A stretch of DNA of 64,000 nucleotides from JASLDZ01 sp965199975 (GCA_965199975.1 OZ241340.1:682001-746000); one strand, 5' to 3'. Shown: positions 42,741-52,190, counted from the first letter of the stretch. Numbers and translations are program-made. The notes: generated by a model not told the origin, from the sequence alone.

Positions 42741-43196
42741 ATGCGACACCTCATCCTCCTGCGCCACGGCGAGGCCGAGCCTCGCGCCAGCAGCGGCCGC
42801 GACCTCGACCGCGCCCTGACCCCGCGGGGCCGGCGCGACGCGGCGCAGGCGGGCGAGGCGCTGGCGGCGGCGGGCGTGGTTCCCGACCGCGTGCTGGTCT
42901 CCGCCGCGCGCCGCACCCAGGAGACCTGGACCGCCGCCGCCCCGCCCCTGGGCGCACGCCCGGGCGAGGTGCGCGATGCGCTGTACGACGCGCCGTCCGA
43001 CGATCTGCTGCGGGCCGCGCAGGCCTGCGATGCGGAGACGGTGGCGCTCGTCGCCCACAACCCCGGCCTGGGCGAGCTCGCGGCCCGCCTGGGCGGCGAC
43101 GCCGCGCCCTTCCCGCCCGCCGCCCTGGCCGTCTTCACCTGGGACGGGAACGGGGATGGGACCCCGCGCCTGCGGCTGCGGCGTGACCCCGCGTGA
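42741..43196 (+). CDS. SixA-like histidine phosphatase
   Basis: A 151-residue phosphoglycerate mutase-fold phosphatase. LILLRHGEAEPR holds the catalytic RHG, SAARRTQETW a second Arg, and VALVAHNPGL the second active-site His. It resembles SixA, which dephosphorylates His-phosphotransfer proteins, but substrates differ widely. It begins a coupled run with DUF952 and pyrD (GTGA overlaps). Confidence 0.87.
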   Translation: MRHLILLRHGEAEPRASSGRDLDRALTPRGRRDAAQAGEALAAAGVVPDRVLVSAARRTQETWTAAAPPLGARPGEVRDALYDAPSDDLLRAAQACDAETVALVAHNPGLGELAARLGGDAAPFPPAALAVFTWDGNGDGTPRLRLRRDPA

Positions 43197-43540
43197 GCCG
43201 CGCCTACAAGATCCTGTCGGCGGCCGAGTGGGAGTGCGCGCTGACCCTCGGCGTGTTCGCGGGCTCCGCCGTCGACCTCGCCGACGGCTACATCCACCTG
43301 TCCACCGCCGAGCAAACGGCGGAGACCGCCGCCCGGCACTTCCGTGGCCGCTCCGACCTCCTCCTGCTGGAGGTGGAGACCACCACCTTGGGCGCCGACC
43401 TGCGCTGGGAGCCCTCGCGCGGCGGCGCGCTGTTCCCGCACCTCTATGGCGACCTGCCCGTGACGGCGGTGCTGGAGGTGCATCCCTTCCCGCTCGGGGA
43501 TGACGGCGCGCCCGCCGCGGTCGGGCCGCTGCGCAGGTGA
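43193..43540 (+). CDS. DUF952 family protein
   Basis: A 115-residue cytoplasmic protein with the DUF952 sequence: YKILSAAEWECA, DGYIHLSTAEQTAETAARHF, LLLLEVETT, and FPHLYGDLPVTAV. The fold may be ADP-ribosyltransferase-like, but its function is not established. It sits between sixA-like and pyrD, overlapping both by 4 bp. Confidence 0.9.
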   Translation: MSRAYKILSAAEWECALTLGVFAGSAVDLADGYIHLSTAEQTAETAARHFRGRSDLLLLEVETTTLGADLRWEPSRGGALFPHLYGDLPVTAVLEVHPFPLGDDGAPAAVGPLRR

Positions 43541-44616
43541 TCGGGGCCGGCGCGCTCTCGTCGCTGGCCACCGCCGGCCTGCGCCGGCTCGAGCCCGAGC
43601 AAGCGCACGGGCTGGCGCTGGCGGCGCTGCAGGCAGGGCTCGGCCCGCGCGCCATGCCGGAGCCGGACGATCTCCTCCGCACGCGGATCATTGGGCTTGA
43701 CCTGCCCAGCCCGATCGGCCTCGCCGCCGGCTTCGACAAGGACGCGCGCGTCCCCGCCGCGATGCTGCGCGCCGGCTTCGGCTGGGTGGAGTGCGGCACC
43801 GTCACGCCCCTGGCGCAGGCGGGCAACCCGCGGCCGCGCCTGTTCCGCCTGCCGGAGCACCGGGCGGTGATCAACCGCCTCGGCTTCAACAACGGCGGGC
43901 TGGAGGCGTTCGCCGACCGGCTCGCCCGTCGCGACCGCGCTCAAGGCGTCGTGGGGGCGAACATCGGCGCCAACAAGGACAGCGCCGACCGCATCGGTGA
44001 TTATGTGACCGGGCTGAACCGAGTGTGGCCGCTGGCCGACCATGTGACGGTGAACGTCTCCTCACCCAACACCGCAGGGCTTCGCGCCCTGCAGTCGGCG
44101 CAGTTGCTAGACGAACTGGGTGCGCGCCTGAACACGGCCCGGGCCGTGCTGCGCGCCGGTGCGGGGGGCGCTTCGGGGCCGCCGCTCCTGCTCAAGATCG
44201 CGCCCGACCTGGACGCCCTGGAGATCGAGGCCCTCGTGCAGCGCGCCAGCCGCCACGGCTTCGACGGCCTCATCGTCTCCAACACCACCGTCAGCCGCCC
44301 GTCGGATCTGACGAGGCCGGCGGCGGGGGAGGCGGGCGGCCTCTCGGGCGCCCCGCTGTTTGCGCTCTCCACGCGGGTGCTGGCCGAGGTCGCCGCGGCG
44401 GCGCGCGGAACCGGCCTGACCTTGGTGGCGGCGGGGGGCGTGGGGTCCGGTGCCGACGTGCTGGCCAAGCTGCGCGCGGGCGCCTCGGCGGTGCAGCTCT
44501 ACACCGCGCTGGTCTACGCCGGGCCCGGGCTCGTACCGCGACTGGCGCGCGAATTGCGCCAGCGCCTCCAGGCGGACGGCTTCCGCACCGTGGCCGAGGC
44601 CGTGGGCGCCGGCTGA
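43537..44616 (+). CDS. pyrD: Quinone-dependent dihydroorotate dehydrogenase
   Basis: A 359-residue class 2 enzyme of pyrimidine synthesis that oxidises dihydroorotate with FMN and passes electrons to membrane quinone. It has the N-terminal amphipathic segment, GLAAGFDKDARVPAAM, FNNGG, VTVNVSSPNTAGLR (catalytic Ser), LLKIAPDLD and VAAGGVGSGADV. It starts at GTG 43537, coupled to DUF952. Its last 103 bp overlap the convergent esterase frame. Confidence 0.95.
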   Translation: MIGAGALSSLATAGLRRLEPEQAHGLALAALQAGLGPRAMPEPDDLLRTRIIGLDLPSPIGLAAGFDKDARVPAAMLRAGFGWVECGTVTPLAQAGNPRPRLFRLPEHRAVINRLGFNNGGLEAFADRLARRDRAQGVVGANIGANKDSADRIGDYVTGLNRVWPLADHVTVNVSSPNTAGLRALQSAQLLDELGARLNTARAVLRAGAGGASGPPLLLKIAPDLDALEIEALVQRASRHGFDGLIVSNTTVSRPSDLTRPAAGEAGGLSGAPLFALSTRVLAEVAAAARGTGLTLVAAGGVGSGADVLAKLRAGASAVQLYTALVYAGPGLVPRLARELRQRLQADGFRTVAEAVGAG

Positions 44617-45698
44617 GCCGCATCGCCCGCGTGCGCCGCCAGGGCGCGGGCCGAGACCGGGAGCAGCCCCTCGCACCCCTGGCGCGCCAGGCCGGCGATC
44701 TCGCGCGCCGCCACCTCCGCGGCGGGCACAAGGCCGGTGAAGTTGAGGAAGCCGTGGGGCAGGGCGTCGTAGCAGCGGTACAGCGCGGCGTCGGCGGCGC
44801 TCACCAGCCGGTGCGCATAGGCCTCGCCCTGGTCGACCAGCGGATCGAAGCCGGCGGTGACCACCACCGCCGGCGCCAGCCCCTCCAGCGCCGGCGCGTG
44901 CAGGGGGGAGACGGCCGGGTCGGCCAGGTCGGTCCCCGGCGCGAATACGAGGTCGCGGCACCAGGCCAGCACCTGGCGCGGCAGGGGGAAGCTGTCGGCG
45001 TAGATCTCCAGCGACTGGGTCTGCGAGGCCATGTCGGTGGCGGGGTACACCAGGAGCTGCAGGGCGGGCTGCGGCTCGCCGGCGGCGCGCAGCCGCTGGC
45101 ACAGCAGCGCAGCCATCCAGCCGCCCGCGCTGTCGCCGCCCACCGCCACCGCGCCCGCAGGCCCGCCCAGCCGCCCGGCCTCTTCGCGCACCCAGCCGAA
45201 GGCGGCCTGGGCGTCGTCGAGGCCTGCAGGAAAGCGGTGTTCGGGCGCGAGCCGATAGTCGAGCGAGAGCACCGGCGCCTGCAGCGCGCCCGACAGTACG
45301 GTGCAGAAGCCGTGCGAGGTCTCGAGGTCGCCGAGCACGCCGCCGCCGCCGTGCAGCCACAGCATCACCGGCGCCCGCGGGTCGCGCCGTCGTGGCCGGT
45401 ATAGGCGCGCCGGGCGGGGGCCGGCGGCGCCGGGCGCCTCGACCGTCTCCCAGCTCACGCCGGGCTCGGGGGGCGAGGCCCCCAGGGCGGCGCCCCGGCC
45501 GACGGCGCGGCGCGCCTCGCCCAGCGGCAGGGTCTCCAGGCCGGGCCGGCCGCGGGCGGCGTGGGCGAGGAAGCGGAAGCGCGGATCGAGCCGGCGGCCG
45601 CCGAGTTCGGCCGGCTCGTCGCCACAGAACGCGTTGAGCACGGGACCGGGCATGCGCAGCCACCAGCGCAGGAGGGTGGCGGGCAGGGCGTCTGGCAT
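44514..45698 (-). CDS. HSL-family alpha/beta hydrolase (esterase)
   Basis: An alpha/beta hydrolase frame of 394 residues of the hormone-sensitive lipase family: oxyanion LWLHGGGG (near 130), LDYRLAPEHRFPAGLDD, nucleophile VGGDSAGGW, acid DPLVDQG and His in LPHGFLNF. It would hydrolyse short-chain acyl esters. The N-terminal 90 residues form a cap. The frame runs about 35 residues past the normal domain end, reading antisense through the pyrD 3' end, giving a basic tail; a shorter ancestral stop may have been lost. ATG 45698 is the best start. Confidence 0.86.
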   Translation of the reverse strand: MPDALPATLLRWWLRMPGPVLNAFCGDEPAELGGRRLDPRFRFLAHAARGRPGLETLPLGEARRAVGRGAALGASPPEPGVSWETVEAPGAAGPRPARLYRPRRRDPRAPVMLWLHGGGGVLGDLETSHGFCTVLSGALQAPVLSLDYRLAPEHRFPAGLDDAQAAFGWVREEAGRLGGPAGAVAVGGDSAGGWMAALLCQRLRAAGEPQPALQLLVYPATDMASQTQSLEIYADSFPLPRQVLAWCRDLVFAPGTDLADPAVSPLHAPALEGLAPAVVVTAGFDPLVDQGEAYAHRLVSAADAALYRCYDALPHGFLNFTGLVPAAEVAAREIAGLARQGCEGLLPVSARALAAHAGDAAQPAPTASATVRKPSAWRRWRNSRASRGTSPGPA

Positions 45699-45750
45699 GG
45701 GCGATCTCCGGCCGGTCACGCCCGTGCTAACGCCGGGCGGGGCCGCGGGA

Positions 45751-46242
45751 TCACTGCGGCGCCGGCGGCCCTTGCGGAAGCGGTCGCAGCGCCCCGACCG
45801 GGGCGAGCCCTGCGGCGGGAAGGGGCGACTGCAGCCGGCCCGGCGTCGCGCCCGGGTCGTCGCATCCGCGGCGGCAGGTGGCGAGCTCGGCGTGGCAGGC
45901 GCCGCCACCGAGGCGCACGTCCGAAACGCAGCCGTAGAAGGCGGGCGCGCACTGGGCGCGGCAGAGCGGCGCCGCCTCACCGCCTCCGCGCAGACCTTCG
46001 AGCGCCAGGGCGGCCGCCGCCGCGGGGGGCGCGAGGCGGCCCGCAGGAGGCGACGCCGCGCCCGTCCGCAGCGGCGGCGCGCCCGACGCGCCCGCTGGGC
46101 TCGGCGCGCTCGCGTTCGCCGTGGGAGGGAGCGGCTTGGGCGTCGCCGCCGACCCCGGCGCCTGGGCGTGGACGGCGCCCGCGACCAGCAGCGCCGCGGC
46201 CGCCAGGAGGGGCGTTAGGCGCCGGCGCTCAGGTCGCCGCAT
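45751..46242 (-). CDS. Exported Cys-rich hypothetical protein
   Basis: A 163-residue protein with signal peptide (LLAAAALLVAGAVHAQA), a long Pro/Ala/Ser linker (about 27-85) and a small domain with six cysteines in CRAQCAPAFYGC...CHAELATCRRGC, probably three disulfides in the periplasm. Family unknown. Its start lies inside the end of the upstream GGDEF-EAL gene (14-bp overlap), suggesting cotranscription. Confidence 0.6.
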   Translation of the reverse strand: MRRPERRRLTPLLAAAALLVAGAVHAQAPGSAATPKPLPPTANASAPSPAGASGAPPLRTGAASPPAGRLAPPAAAAALALEGLRGGGEAAPLCRAQCAPAFYGCVSDVRLGGGACHAELATCRRGCDDPGATPGRLQSPLPAAGLAPVGALRPLPQGPPAPQ

Positions 46243-48421
46243 ACGCCCCCGCGGGCAGCAGCGAGCGGCCTTCGCGCAGGAGGGCGGTGATCGCCGCGGG
46301 ACTGGAGGGGCGCGCGAAGAGAAAGCCCTGGAACTCCGAGCAGCCCAGGTCGCACAGCATGTCGAACTGGGTGGAGGTCTCCACGCCCTCCGCCACCACC
46401 CGCAGGTTCAGCGCCTCGGCCATGCGGATCAGCGCCGAGACGATGGCGCGCGCCTCCGCCGTCACGCCCAGGCGCGCGATGAAGGCGCGGTCGAGCTTGA
46501 TCTTCTGCACCGGATAGCGGTGCAGGTAGCTCAGCGAGGAATAGCCGGTGCCGAAGTCGTCGAGCACCAGGCGGAAGCCCATGCGGCGCAGGGCGCCCAG
46601 CACCTCGTGGGTCTTGGCGTCGTCCTGCAGGAGGGCGCCTTCGGTGATCTCCATGTCGATCAGCGAAGCCTCGGCGCCCGTCGCCTCCAAGAGCGCCTCG
46701 ACTCGCTCGATCAGGCCGGGGCGGCGCAGCTGGATCGGCGAGACGTTGTAGGCCAGCCGCACGTCGCCCCAGTCGCGCGCATCCAGGCAGGCGCGGCGGA
46801 ACAGCTGGGAGCCGAGCTGGCTGATCAGGCCGCTCTCCTCGGCCACCGGGATGAAGGCGGCGGGCGTGACGCCGCCCCGCTCCGGATGATTCCAGCGCGC
46901 CAGCGCCTCCACTCCTGTGATCGCGCCCCGGGCGTCGACCAGCGGCTGGTAGGCCAGCTCGACGGCGTCCTCCTCCACCGCGGCGCGCAGGTCGGTCTCG
47001 AGCTGCTTGCGGCTGCGCAGGGCGGCGTCCATCTCCGGCTCGAAGAAGGTGAAGCGCCCGCGGCCCCGCTCCTTGGAGCGGTAGAGGGCGAGGTCGGCCT
47101 GGCGCAGGGCCCCGGCCTGATCCACTTCGCCGTGTCCCAGGATGGTCACGCCGACCGAGGCGGACAGGCCGACCTGGGCGGCGGAGAGCTGCACGGCGCC
47201 CGAGAGGGCCTCAACCACGCGGTGCGCCAGGGTGGCGACGCCCGACGCCTCGTCGGCGCGGGCCACCACCGCGAACTCGTCGCCGCCGAGGCGCGCGACG
47301 GTGTCCTCCGCGCGGCAGACGGCCTGCAGGCGGCGGCCCACCTCCTTGATCAGCTCGTCGCCGGCCTCGTGGCCCCAGGTGTCGTTGACCTCCTTGAAGC
47401 GATCGAGGTCCAGGCAGAGCAGACCCACCACGCCGTGCTGGGTGCGCTTCAGCCGTTCGCGCGCCTGGGTCAGCCGGTCGTGGAACAGCAGGCGGTTGGC
47501 GAGGCCGGTGAGGGGGTCCTGCAGGGCTAGGCGGCGCGCCTCCGCCTGGCTTATGACCAGCTTGCGGGTGATGCGCCGCGCGTGCAGCGCCACGGCCGCC
47601 CCCGCCACCAGCACCATGAGCGCCGCCAGGATCAGCGAGGGGGAAGAGCGCTGCAGCAGAAGCCGCGCCGGCTGCTCGGGCGTCCACCGCAGGACGAGGC
47701 GCCGCGCCCCGCCGAGATCGGCCAGGTCCACCTCGGCGCGGCCCGATCGCGGCGCGCCGTGGACGATCTCGGCGCGCATGTCGGCGAGCTGGAAGCGTTC
47801 GGCGAAGGGCTTGCGCAGGGCGAGTTCCAGCGAATCCTGCACCACCAGCACTGGCGCCCGGCCGAAACGGGGATGCACCTTGCCGGTGTCGGAGCGCACG
47901 AGGCTGACGATCACCACGGCGGGATGGTCACCGACGAGGGCGATCCGCGCGGCGCGCACGGCGATGTTGGTCGGCGGCAGGCGGCCCGACGCCTCGATCC
48001 GGCGGACGTCGGCCAGCGCCGGGGCGGCGGCGGCGGCCAGGGCGGCCACCGCGGCGGGGGGCGCGTCGCCGCTGGCCTGCACCGCGTAGGTCGGCCTGTC
48101 GGTGTGGTCGAGTACGAGCACGCGCTCGACCTGCGGGTTGCGGGTGAGCGACTTGATGTTGTCCGCCGCCCAGGCGACGTCGGGCGCGCCGTCGAGCTTC
48201 TGCAGCGCCTCGTCCCACATGACGAAGGGGTTCACCGTGGCGCCGACGTCGACCACCCGGCGGGGGATGTCGCGGGCGATCAGCGCCTCTTCGCGGTGGC
48301 GCTCGGAGCTGTCGATCCGGCGCGCGCCCACCAGGAGCGAGCCTACGAACACGGCGCACGCCAGCGCGGCCACGGCGGCGAGCGGCGCGTACGCCAGCGC
48401 TCCTTTCCGCCCTTCCGCCAT
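46229..48421 (-). CDS. Membrane GGDEF-EAL protein (c-di-GMP turnover)
   Basis: A 730-residue protein. TM1 lies near 12-32, and a periplasmic CHASE4-like sensor (35-255) contains NPFVMWDEALQKLD. TM2 lies near 262-282. The GGDEF domain follows (intact RLGGDEFAVV near residue 379), then EAL (EALARW near 505, DDFGTGYSSLSYL, VAEGVET). Both catalytic motifs look intact, so it could make and degrade c-di-GMP, with one activity probably dominant. ATG 48421 with GGGGGA upstream. Probably senses a periplasmic signal to control motility or adhesion. Confidence 0.92.
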   Translation of the reverse strand: MAEGRKGALAYAPLAAVAALACAVFVGSLLVGARRIDSSERHREEALIARDIPRRVVDVGATVNPFVMWDEALQKLDGAPDVAWAADNIKSLTRNPQVERVLVLDHTDRPTYAVQASGDAPPAAVAALAAAAAPALADVRRIEASGRLPPTNIAVRAARIALVGDHPAVVIVSLVRSDTGKVHPRFGRAPVLVVQDSLELALRKPFAERFQLADMRAEIVHGAPRSGRAEVDLADLGGARRLVLRWTPEQPARLLLQRSSPSLILAALMVLVAGAAVALHARRITRKLVISQAEARRLALQDPLTGLANRLLFHDRLTQARERLKRTQHGVVGLLCLDLDRFKEVNDTWGHEAGDELIKEVGRRLQAVCRAEDTVARLGGDEFAVVARADEASGVATLAHRVVEALSGAVQLSAAQVGLSASVGVTILGHGEVDQAGALRQADLALYRSKERGRGRFTFFEPEMDAALRSRKQLETDLRAAVEEDAVELAYQPLVDARGAITGVEALARWNHPERGGVTPAAFIPVAEESGLISQLGSQLFRRACLDARDWGDVRLAYNVSPIQLRRPGLIERVEALLEATGAEASLIDMEITEGALLQDDAKTHEVLGALRRMGFRLVLDDFGTGYSSLSYLHRYPVQKIKLDRAFIARLGVTAEARAIVSALIRMAEALNLRVVAEGVETSTQFDMLCDLGCSEFQGFLFARPSSPAAITALLREGRSLLPAGAYAAT

Positions 48422-48483
48422 ACGTTCCCCCAACGCGCGAGTCCCGAGAAGCTAGACGGGTGTGATTAACGTCGCCTTGGGGA

Positions 48484-50136
48484 TCAGGCGGAGCGGCCCG
48501 CTTCCATCGCCTCCAGCATGTGGCGCAACGTCGCAAGCGTGTCGGCCTCGGCGGCGGGCTTGTCCCAGCGGATGCGCGCGACGCGGGGAAAGCGCATGGC
48601 CACGCCCGACTTGTGGCGGGTGGAGCGCTGCAGCCCCTCGAACGCCACCTCCAGCACCAGGCCGAAGCCCCGGTCGGCGCGCACGGCGCGCACGGGGCCG
48701 AAGCGCTCGGTGGTGTTGTCACGCACGAAGCGGTCGAGCCGCTTGAGCTCCTCGTCGGTGAAGCCGGAGTACGCCTTGCCCACCGGCGTCAGCGCGCCCT
48801 CGTCCCACACGCCGAAGGTGTAGTCGCTGTAGAAGCTGGAGCGCTTCCCGTGGCCGCGCTGGGCGTACATCATCACCGCATCGACCAGCAGCGCCTCGCG
48901 CTTCCACTTGAACCAGGGGCCCTTGGGGCGGCCCGCCTCGTAGGCGGAGTTCCAGCGCTTGAGCATCAGCCCTTCGGCCGCCGCGGGATCGCCCCCCGGC
49001 GGCTCGGCGCGGATGGTGGCGAGCGTCTCCCAGCTCTCGAACGGCACCAGCGGCGAGAGGTCGAGCCGCCCGCCACCCGCAGCGTCGTGATCGGCCACGA
49101 AGCGCTCCAGCCGGGTGCGGCGCTCGCCGAACGGCAGGGCGCGTAGGTCGCAGCCGTCGGCCGCGAGGAGGTCGTAGGCGCGCACCCCGGCGGGGAAGGC
49201 TTGGGCGGTCTTCTCGGCCACCGATTTGCGATTCAGCCGCTGCTGCAGGTCGCCGAAGGCGCCCACACGCAATCGCCCCGTCCCGTCCGGCCGCAGCACC
49301 AAGAGCTCGCCGTCGATCGCGCCCTCGAAGCGGAAGGCCGAGACCAGGTCGGGGAAGGCGCCCGAGATCTCCTCGCCCGAACGCGTCCACAGCCGGCACT
49401 CGCCCGCCTCGCGCACCGCCTGCACGCGGATGCCGTCCCACTTCCACTCGGCGGCGTAGTCGGCCGGGTCGAGCCGCGCGAGATCGACCGCCTCGTCCAG
49501 CGGCTGCGCCAGCATGACGGGGCGGAAGCGGCCCGGCTTGTCGGGATCGGGGCGCGGCCCGCGGCCCTCCAGCCAGGCGAACAGCTCGGCGTAGGGCGGT
49601 TCGATGGCGTGCCACACCTCCTCGACCTCGGAGACCTCGACCGTGTGGCCGTACAGCGAGGCGAGGTCGGCGGCGGCGGTCTTGGCCAGACGCGCCGAGA
49701 GCCCCACCCGCAGCGCCCGGGTGAGAAGCTTGAGCAGCGCCCAGCGCCCGTCGGCGTCCAGCGCGTCGAGCCAGCCCTCGATCAGCACCGGCGCGGCGGC
49801 CCGGTGCGAGGCGCGCAGTGCATCCACCACCTCGTCCAGCTCGGGCTCGCGGTTGGCGCCGGGCCGGGCCGGCCAGCACAGGGCGACGGTGTCGGCCAGG
49901 TCGCCGACGAAGTCGTAGCTCCAGGCGAACAGCACCGGGTCCATGCGCGCTTCGATCAGCTTGCGAATGGCCGCGGGCTTGGCGGCGTTGAAGCTGAGGT
50001 CGCCAGTCAAGGACGCCAGCGCCCAGCCGCGTTCGGGATCGGGCGCCGCATGCAGGTAGTCGCGCACCAGGCGCAACTTGGCGTTGCGCGACTGTGCCAG
50101 CTGCACCCGGTCGAGCAGGTGGGCGTAGGCCCTCAC
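48484..50136 (-). CDS. ATP-dependent DNA ligase
   Basis: A 550-residue ATP-dependent ligase. The N-terminal part is the DNA-binding domain. Motif I is EWKWDGIRVQ with Lys232 adenylated, motif III follows (DGELLVL), and later KRWNSAYEAGRPKGPWFKWKRE contains motifs IV-V. The C-terminal OB domain has GLVLEVAFEGLQRSTRHKSGVAMRFPR. It resembles the archaeal-type ligase B group found in alphaproteobacteria, often beside an MBL exonuclease in repair; here that partner is absent. It is the last gene before the GGDEF-EAL gene on the same strand. Confidence 0.9.
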   Translation of the reverse strand: MRAYAHLLDRVQLAQSRNAKLRLVRDYLHAAPDPERGWALASLTGDLSFNAAKPAAIRKLIEARMDPVLFAWSYDFVGDLADTVALCWPARPGANREPELDEVVDALRASHRAAAPVLIEGWLDALDADGRWALLKLLTRALRVGLSARLAKTAAADLASLYGHTVEVSEVEEVWHAIEPPYAELFAWLEGRGPRPDPDKPGRFRPVMLAQPLDEAVDLARLDPADYAAEWKWDGIRVQAVREAGECRLWTRSGEEISGAFPDLVSAFRFEGAIDGELLVLRPDGTGRLRVGAFGDLQQRLNRKSVAEKTAQAFPAGVRAYDLLAADGCDLRALPFGERRTRLERFVADHDAAGGGRLDLSPLVPFESWETLATIRAEPPGGDPAAAEGLMLKRWNSAYEAGRPKGPWFKWKREALLVDAVMMYAQRGHGKRSSFYSDYTFGVWDEGALTPVGKAYSGFTDEELKRLDRFVRDNTTERFGPVRAVRADRGFGLVLEVAFEGLQRSTRHKSGVAMRFPRVARIRWDKPAAEADTLATLRHMLEAMEAGRSA

Positions 50137-50146
50137 GCCGGAGCGC

Positions 50147-50947
50147 TCAGCGCGCGCCGGGCGGCGGCGGGACCAGGGTGATCTGGTAGAGCTTGGGCCA
50201 TTGCTTGCCGGTGACGAACAGGCGGTCGCCCGCCTTGTCGTAGGCGATGCCGTTCAGCACGTCCTCGTCGCCGCGCCGCTCGCTCAGCGGGAAGAGGCCC
50301 GCCAGGTCGATGACGCCGGTCACCCGCCCGGTCTTCGGGTCGATGCGCGCGATGGTGTCGGTCATCCAGATGTTGGCGAGGATTTCGCCCTTCACCCACT
50401 CCACCTCGTTGAGGTTGGCCAGCGGCCTGCCGCGGTAGGTGACGGTGAGGCGCCCAGTCTCCTTCAGCGTGACAGGGTCTAGGAAGCGCAGCTGGGGCGT
50501 GCCGTCGCTCATGATCAGGCGGCGCCCGTCGGTGGTCAGCGCCCAGCCTTCGCCCGGATAGGTGAAGCGGCCCAGCGGCTGGAAGGTCTTGAGATCGTAG
50601 ATGAAGCCCGTACCCGATCGCCAGGTCAGCTCGTAGAGCTTGCCGTTGAAGGGCACGATGCCTTCGCCGAAGAACGGGCGGTCGAGGTCGCGGCTCTGCA
50701 GCACCTTGCCGGTGTCGAGGTCGACGCGGCGGATGGAGGAGCGCCCTACCTCGCCGGTGCTCTCGTAGAGCTGGCCGTCGGCGTAGACGAGGCCCTCGGT
50801 GAAGGCGCCCCGGTCGTGCGGGAAGGTGCGCACCACGTGAAAGCCGTAGACGGGTCCGCGCCCGTCGTCCTGCGCGCGGGCGCAGCCGCCGGTGAGCGCC
50901 AGGGTGGCCGCGCAGGCCATTGCGGCGCGGCGGGAGTGGAAGGTCAC
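50147..50947 (-). CDS. Glutaminyl-peptide cyclotransferase (five-bladed propeller type)
   Basis: A 266-residue exported enzyme of the bacterial/plant glutaminyl cyclase family that converts N-terminal Gln of peptides to pyroglutamate. The signal peptide has a Cys at 22 (TGGCARA), so it may be a lipoprotein. Propeller repeats include FTEGLVYADGQLYESTG, LDRPFFGEGI, LYELTWR, GEGWALTTDGRRLIMSDGT and LNEVEWVKGEILANIW, all family landmarks. GTG start 50947. Confidence 0.9.
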   Translation of the reverse strand: MTFHSRRAAMACAATLALTGGCARAQDDGRGPVYGFHVVRTFPHDRGAFTEGLVYADGQLYESTGEVGRSSIRRVDLDTGKVLQSRDLDRPFFGEGIVPFNGKLYELTWRSGTGFIYDLKTFQPLGRFTYPGEGWALTTDGRRLIMSDGTPQLRFLDPVTLKETGRLTVTYRGRPLANLNEVEWVKGEILANIWMTDTIARIDPKTGRVTGVIDLAGLFPLSERRGDEDVLNGIAYDKAGDRLFVTGKQWPKLYQITLVPPPPGAR

Positions 50948-51020
50948 GCGGTCGCAGGCTCCAGCGGCGGGAGCGCCGTTGTGCGCCGCCGCCTCGCCAG
51001 GTTCAACGCCGCGCGCGGCT

Positions 51021-52190
51021 TCAGTGTTCGACGCCGAGCCGCCGGGCGCTCTCGTGGGTCAGCGGGCCCTCGGCCAGGCCGTTCTCGCGCTGGAAGCGGT
51101 GCAGGGCGGCGCCGGCCGCCGGGGTGAACAGGCCGTCGATCGGGCCGTGGTAGAGGCCCCTGGCCGCCAGCGCCCGCTCCATGTCCGCCACCGGATTGCC
51201 GGAGGTGGAGGCCGCGCCCGCCGCCATGAACCGGTGCGTCCAGCGGTGGTGGTGGCGCATTCGCGGGCCGCCGACAGACCCGCCGTCGCCGCCCTGATCG
51301 CGATACCCGTAGCCGGGGGGCGGGGGCGGGCCTGCGCAGGCGTCATCCTCGGCGCAGGGCGGCGGCGGGGGCGGTGCGAAGGCGCAGGCGCTCGGGCACG
51401 GCGGCGGGGCGGGCGGGGCGGCGCACACCGTGGGCAGCCAGCGGGTGCGGGCGGGTGCGACGATCTCCTGGCGCGCGACGTCGCGATAGACCGGCGCCAC
51501 GTCGATGCGCTCGACGCGCTCGGGGGCGTCCACCACCTCGACCTGCTGCTGGCCGAAGCGGGCGGGGATCACGCGCACCTCCTCGCGGGGCGGCTGGTCG
51601 ACCACGCGGCGCGAGACCTGGCGGGTCTCGGCCGGCACGGGCGTCTCGATGCGCTGCTCGGGGCGCACGCAGACGTGGCGCCACACTGTGCGGTACTGGG
51701 CGGGCTCCTCCACCAGGCAGACGACCTCGCCGGTAGGCTCCACCCGCGTCTGGCCGGGCCAATACGGACCGTAACCGGGCACGCCCTCGCTGCGGCGCCA
51801 GTAGCGGCGCGCGGGGGCGACCATCACCGTCTCCGCCACGTCGCGGTATTCGGCCGGGATCGTCGAGACCTGCACGGTGGCCGGGCGCACCACCATCGTC
51901 TCCCACACGTCGCGGAAGGTGGCGGGGATGACGTAGCGCTCGTGGCGTTCGGGCTCGAGCAGCACGGGGCGGCTCTCCCAGTGGCGGCGCGCGGGGATCA
52001 CGCGGCTGTCGGTGCGGCCAGGCTCCACCAGCACGTGGTCGACCACGGTGCGCAAGCGCGCGGGCTCGATCACCTTGGCGAAGCACTGGCCAGGGTGTGC
52101 GCCGGGCGGCAGGCCCTCGCCGGCCAGCGCCGGAGCGGCGATGGCGCCGGCGGCCAGCAGCGTCGCGCCCAGGGCGATGAAGGTGCGCAT
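51021..52190 (-). CDS. Exported repeat protein with C-terminal peptidoglycan-binding domain
   Basis: A 389-residue protein with signal peptide (cleavage near PALAG). Residues about 35-250 hold seven or eight degenerate repeats of 25-30 residues built on V.PA(R/E)..V and YR(D/T)V units, such as VIPARRHWESRPVLL, VIPATFRDVWETMVV and VSTIPAEYRDVAETVMV. A Pro/Cys-rich linker (about 250-300) follows. A PG_binding_1 domain ends it (LAARGLYHGPIDGLFTPAAGAAL). The repeats probably form beta strands in the periplasm, anchored to the wall by the last domain. Function unknown. Confidence 0.8.
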   Translation of the reverse strand: MRTFIALGATLLAAGAIAAPALAGEGLPPGAHPGQCFAKVIEPARLRTVVDHVLVEPGRTDSRVIPARRHWESRPVLLEPERHERYVIPATFRDVWETMVVRPATVQVSTIPAEYRDVAETVMVAPARRYWRRSEGVPGYGPYWPGQTRVEPTGEVVCLVEEPAQYRTVWRHVCVRPEQRIETPVPAETRQVSRRVVDQPPREEVRVIPARFGQQQVEVVDAPERVERIDVAPVYRDVARQEIVAPARTRWLPTVCAAPPAPPPCPSACAFAPPPPPPCAEDDACAGPPPPPGYGYRDQGGDGGSVGGPRMRHHHRWTHRFMAAGAASTSGNPVADMERALAARGLYHGPIDGLFTPAAGAALHRFQRENGLAEGPLTHESARRLGVEH

